Of a stretch of DNA of 11,717 nucleotides, positions 1 to 11,717 are shown one piece after another (position 1 is the first letter of the stretch; each line of letters opens with the position of its first letter). Origin of the DNA: Euperipatoides rowelli (taxonomy: Eukaryota > Onychophora > Udeonychophora > Euonychophora > Peripatopsidae); assembly GCA_003024985.2 (NCBI GenBank), contig PXIH01S0001058.1; one strand, written 5' to 3'. Under the pieces are notes generated by a model that worked only from the letters and a program-made list of their open reading frames with translations, had not been told where the DNA came from and did no database searches. A program made the translations under genes and the position numbers.

Positions 1-204
1 CAGCAGTGAATGAGTGGAGACACAGCATTGGCCTCCTACAAGAATATAGATTATACAGTATTCTTTCCCTTCTACAAATTAATACAATGGACTTTCCAAT
101 TACCACGAGATTGGGAGTTCATTATAATATATATATATACCATTATTCTTAACTACTATAAACACTGTATATACAGGTTTCTTGCTAAAACTCTATGGTT
201 GAGA

Positions 205-217
205 GGGGGGGGGGGGG
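205..217. repeat. Poly-G tract (13 G)
   Basis: A run of 13 G, followed by agg, in otherwise AT-rich intron. Confidence 0.95.
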
Positions 218-309
218 AGGACCTACAAAATTGCCAAGTCAATAATTATTTTTTTTGTAATTGGAAATAAACAAGTAATTTATTAATATATTATCAACTA
301 CAGTTTACT

Positions 310-323
310 CCCCCCCCCCCCCC
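310..323. repeat. Poly-C tract (14 C)
   Basis: A run of 14 C about 100 bp after the poly-G tract and opposite in strand sense. Confidence 0.95.
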
Positions 324-1081
324 ATAAATTAAATTAAAGATATCATTTTTATTTAACCTATTGTACATAATTAATTCAATTATTTTACTGCAGAGTGTAT
401 CCATTAATGCTTCACTTCTAATATCCTAGAGGGAAATGTTTCAACAGGGATATTTAAGGAACCTCGAAAAGCCACAAAAATGGACTAGACTGTACAAATC
501 TAATTGTAAATATAACCTAGAGTGTTTGTTATTTTTTACAAATACTTTAAAATAAAATTTAAAACTGTTATATTTATTAAGTTATTCTGTAGTTAATTAA
601 AAATGTTACCATGAACACGGGTAGTATTTTATAGCAACCAACTGAAAAATTTCTTTGATTTTTAATGTGGGTCAATTAATTTTAAGTTAATAATTGTTTC
701 CACCTTTTCACAAAAGCTTATAATTCCAATACAAATGTCATATAGATTTCTCATCTTGAAATCCATTTTTTTTTATTTTGGCAATCTGTACTTAATTTTT
801 TGAACAATTTTTTCCAACTTATACATTGTCCAAGTTTACAATGATGTATTGGATATACATTAGTGAGCTTTAATGTTTCACGTGGTAAAAAATTTCCAGA
901 CCCAACATCCAACCCTGCCAATATTAAATCATATGTATTGAGTACTTGCCAAAATATTTATACATGCCAAGTGCTAACTTAAAGAGGACATTAACAATAA
1001 CCTTAAAAAATCCATCCCAATTTGAAATGAGATTTTGCCAATTTTAACAATTTTCCACCTTTTTGGGGGAACATTTCCCCT

Positions 1082-1099
1082 CCCCCCCCCCCCCCCCCC
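1082..1099. repeat. Poly-C tract (18 C)
   Basis: 18 C preceded by acatttcccct. Immediately downstream come a gagaaccctg stretch, a TA repeat and the hAT-like MITE. Open frames crossing it (poly-Pro or poly-Gly) are artefacts. Confidence 0.95.
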
Positions 1100-1129
1100 T
1101 GTGAGAACCCTGTATATATATATACACAC

Positions 1130-1431
1130 CAGTGTTTCCCAATTAAATTTGGCCATGGAATCCTTTAAAATTTGTGGAACCCCAACCTTAAGCTTCGGCT
1201 ACAGTATGGCACCACTAGTACTTGTTTAAGTTCTCATGCACTGCCCCAGAATATTTTCTCTATGATGTTTTAGTTTCTGCAGTCAGGTACACATTGCTGT
1301 TCTTGCAATCCATTAATGTTTAAATAATCTTTTGCTTTTTTTTAATAAATTATGATGTAATTTCTCATGGAACCCTAATGTTCACCTTCTGGAACCCTAG
1401 GGTTCCACGGCATCCTATTTGGAAAACACTA
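1130..1431. mobile_element. hAT-like MITE, copy 1 (302 bp)
   Basis: The element starts CAGTGTTTCCCAA and ends TTGGAAAACACTA, an inverted terminal pair with two mismatches over 13 bases. The 8 bases on either side are atacacac and atatacac (7 of 8 equal), and the right one fits the hAT target preference nTnnnnAn. CAGTG ends with 8-bp duplications are typical of hAT transposons of the Charlie/MER5 style. There is no transposase, so it is a non-autonomous element. It contains several GGAACCC boxes and a perfect 16-bp palindrome at 1391-1406. A second copy in the same orientation lies at 9649-9951. The left flank is a TA/CA simple repeat, so the left duplication is less certain than in copy 2. 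Confidence 0.85.
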
Positions 1432-2057
1432 ATATACACTATAGACACTGTTGACATTACATAAACCTGCCGATATTTATTGATCCCGACTGCTATACCC
1501 TCATTTGAAGTGCGTTTAACTCGGCTTATAATAGTAAATTATTTAGCTGATAAATTTTGATACAACTTGTTTAACAATGATGCACTTTACCTAACTTTGG
1601 CCAATAAATAAGGATGGTAAGTTATTTGGTGAGGCGCCCTTTGACAGTATTCTACAGTAAAATAATTTATGGGATGTCTATGAGAACCCTTGTATCTATG
1701 GCCAAAAAAAAATTGTTTCCCCATTAATTCCAGAACACATGGCCTTCAATTTGTTTCTGATTTATATGATTAAAAAAAGATATCTTAAAAATCAATATCT
1801 TATTTAGAATAAATAAATGAACTGCACATTGCGGTTAAGATTTGATTAATGAATTATAGGCACACAAAAAATAAAGCATTTAACACAAATGTTTAACCAA
1901 GTACTACCAAGTAGACTTTTTGCTGAATCTTTGAGACACTAAAAGATTTACTGATGTTTTATTTTGATAAACCTTTCCAGGAAAGAATGAATATATTAAA
2001 TCTGATAGAAACACAATTTAGTTTTAATTAGCAATTTATGTTTTTTTTTTTTCTTAC

Positions 2058-10985
<8,928 letters not shown>

Positions 10986-11717
10986 CTAAAAAAATTATAT
11001 ATAAATATAGATTACATAAAGAAAAAAAAAATCTAAATACAGTATAGAATTTAGTGTAATTCTATGTATGTAGAACATAAGCTTCATAACTTTCAAATTT
11101 TGAACAAATTTTTTTATATCATCTCTGAAAAGATTTTAGGCAGATCCCTTCCATACCTACTATAAACCTGCTTCCCCTCTTGGAAATTTTGGTTAAAAGG
11201 ATGAAAGGTTGATTGTTAAAATAAATCCAGTGAGTTGCATAATTTGATAAGTGTACCGTTTTCAAAAACTGCCATTGCTGGATGATATCTGTCTAACTTT
11301 ACATCTAGAACAGTTCATTATGTCCAGAAAAATTTAGGTTGACGATACTTTATGCAAAATAGAATTGGGAAAATTTAACCACATATAAAAGGTTAGTCCA
11401 ATAAAATTTAGGGATCTTGCCACACAATTTGACTTTTTTCTTTTTGCTTGGGGTCTCCATGTTAGTTGAATCAGTAATGAAATCACTGCACATTTGAACA
11501 GATTTGAGGCAGCAACATCTACTGTAGTATCACTTCATCGTCAGTAACAAGAGATCTTTTCAGATAGAAATGATTATTGTTCCAATTTATTCATCATTCT
11601 TTCCATCATTTCTGTACTATATTTAAGTCATAGCTAGGCTCTAACCAAATAAAATGGACTTTTCTACTAATCTAATTCTTCTTCCACTTATAAAATATCA
11701 CATTATAGGTTATTTAC
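10986..11717 (-). other. Intron upstream of exon A (incomplete)
   Basis: Acceptor atttttttag ends at 10986. I looked for the preceding HRDLKSPN-encoding exon on the minus strand and did not find it. The last bases of the window read gtaaat on the minus strand, which could be the donor of that exon. The rest is AT-rich with no recognised gene. TGAAAAGATTT-like sequence near 11126 recurs inverted near 11553, possibly the ends of an old repeat. Confidence 0.7.

Larger units (their letters stand above)
1..2057 (-). other. Intron after exon E (incomplete), repeat-bearing
   Basis: No exon of the family can be read on either strand here. The sequence is AT-rich, with long G/C homopolymers (205-217, 310-323, 1082-1099), a short TA repeat near 1111-1124 and one complete hAT-like MITE. 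A minus-strand stretch near 440-520 is open for a few dozen codons but resembles nothing in the kinase and has no conserved wording. The 3' splice site of this intron lies before base 1. Confidence 0.7.

Noticed and set aside
10-270. 86-codon open frame on the plus strand
   Set aside because: AT-rich intron composition, runs across a poly-G tract, no recognisable domain.
440-520. Possible extra kinase exon on the minus strand
   Set aside because: Open for about 30 codons, but without family similarity or convincing acceptor and donor in the needed phase.
974-1229. Overlapping open frames on both strands with poly-Gly or poly-Pro
   Set aside because: The repeats are only the 18-C homopolymer translated; the right part lies in the MITE.

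Overview
The window is AT-rich animal nuclear DNA. It holds an internal piece of one multi-exon gene on the minus strand, cut at both window edges. Five coding exons (10985-10827, 7457-7299, 4661-4553, 2730-2621, 2174-2058 in transcript order) join in frame into 217 complete codons with no stop. All exon starts follow AG and all exon ends precede GT. The peptide is the C-lobe of a protein kinase (DFG, APE, VDIW and RNRPSF motifs) followed by the start of a leucine-zipper coiled coil. It matches the mixed-lineage kinases MAP3K12/MAP3K13 (DLK/LZK, fly wallenda, worm dlk-1), which start JNK and p38 signalling in stressed or injured neurons. The missing 5' part (N-terminus, kinase N-lobe, HRD loop) lies beyond base 11717. 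The missing 3' part (rest of the zippers, C-terminal tail) lies before base 1.

Several features point to an invertebrate: activation-segment wording such as NEPCSEK and [17 protein letters not shown], the HAQD start of the zipper exon, AT-rich introns of 0.4-3.4 kb, and the repeat types. As far as I recall, fly Wnd shares the kinase wording. I cannot name the phylum safely.

Layout from left to right: 1-2057 is intron with poly-G/C tracts and a 302-bp hAT-like MITE (1130-1431). 2058-2174 is the second zipper exon. 2175-2620 is a short intron. 2621-2730 is the first zipper exon. 2731-4552 is intron with a more complex island near 3650-4150. 4553-4661 is the exon ending the kinase domain. 4662-7298 is intron with a putative 710-bp TIR element (5051-5760) and a perfect 23-bp hairpin. 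7299-7457 is a kinase exon. 7458-10826 is the longest intron, with a 177-bp foldback repeat, a second hAT-like MITE copy (9649-9951) and a short tRNA-derived SINE with target-site duplication (10406-10511). 10827-10985 is the DFG/APE exon. 10986-11717 is the start of another intron.

No bacterial-type operon, CRISPR array, rRNA or intact tRNA gene is visible, and I found no evidence of a novel biological system. The observations worth following are the transposon relics with their duplications and the phase-2 symmetric exons, which would permit frame-preserving skipping, including loss of part of the zipper.
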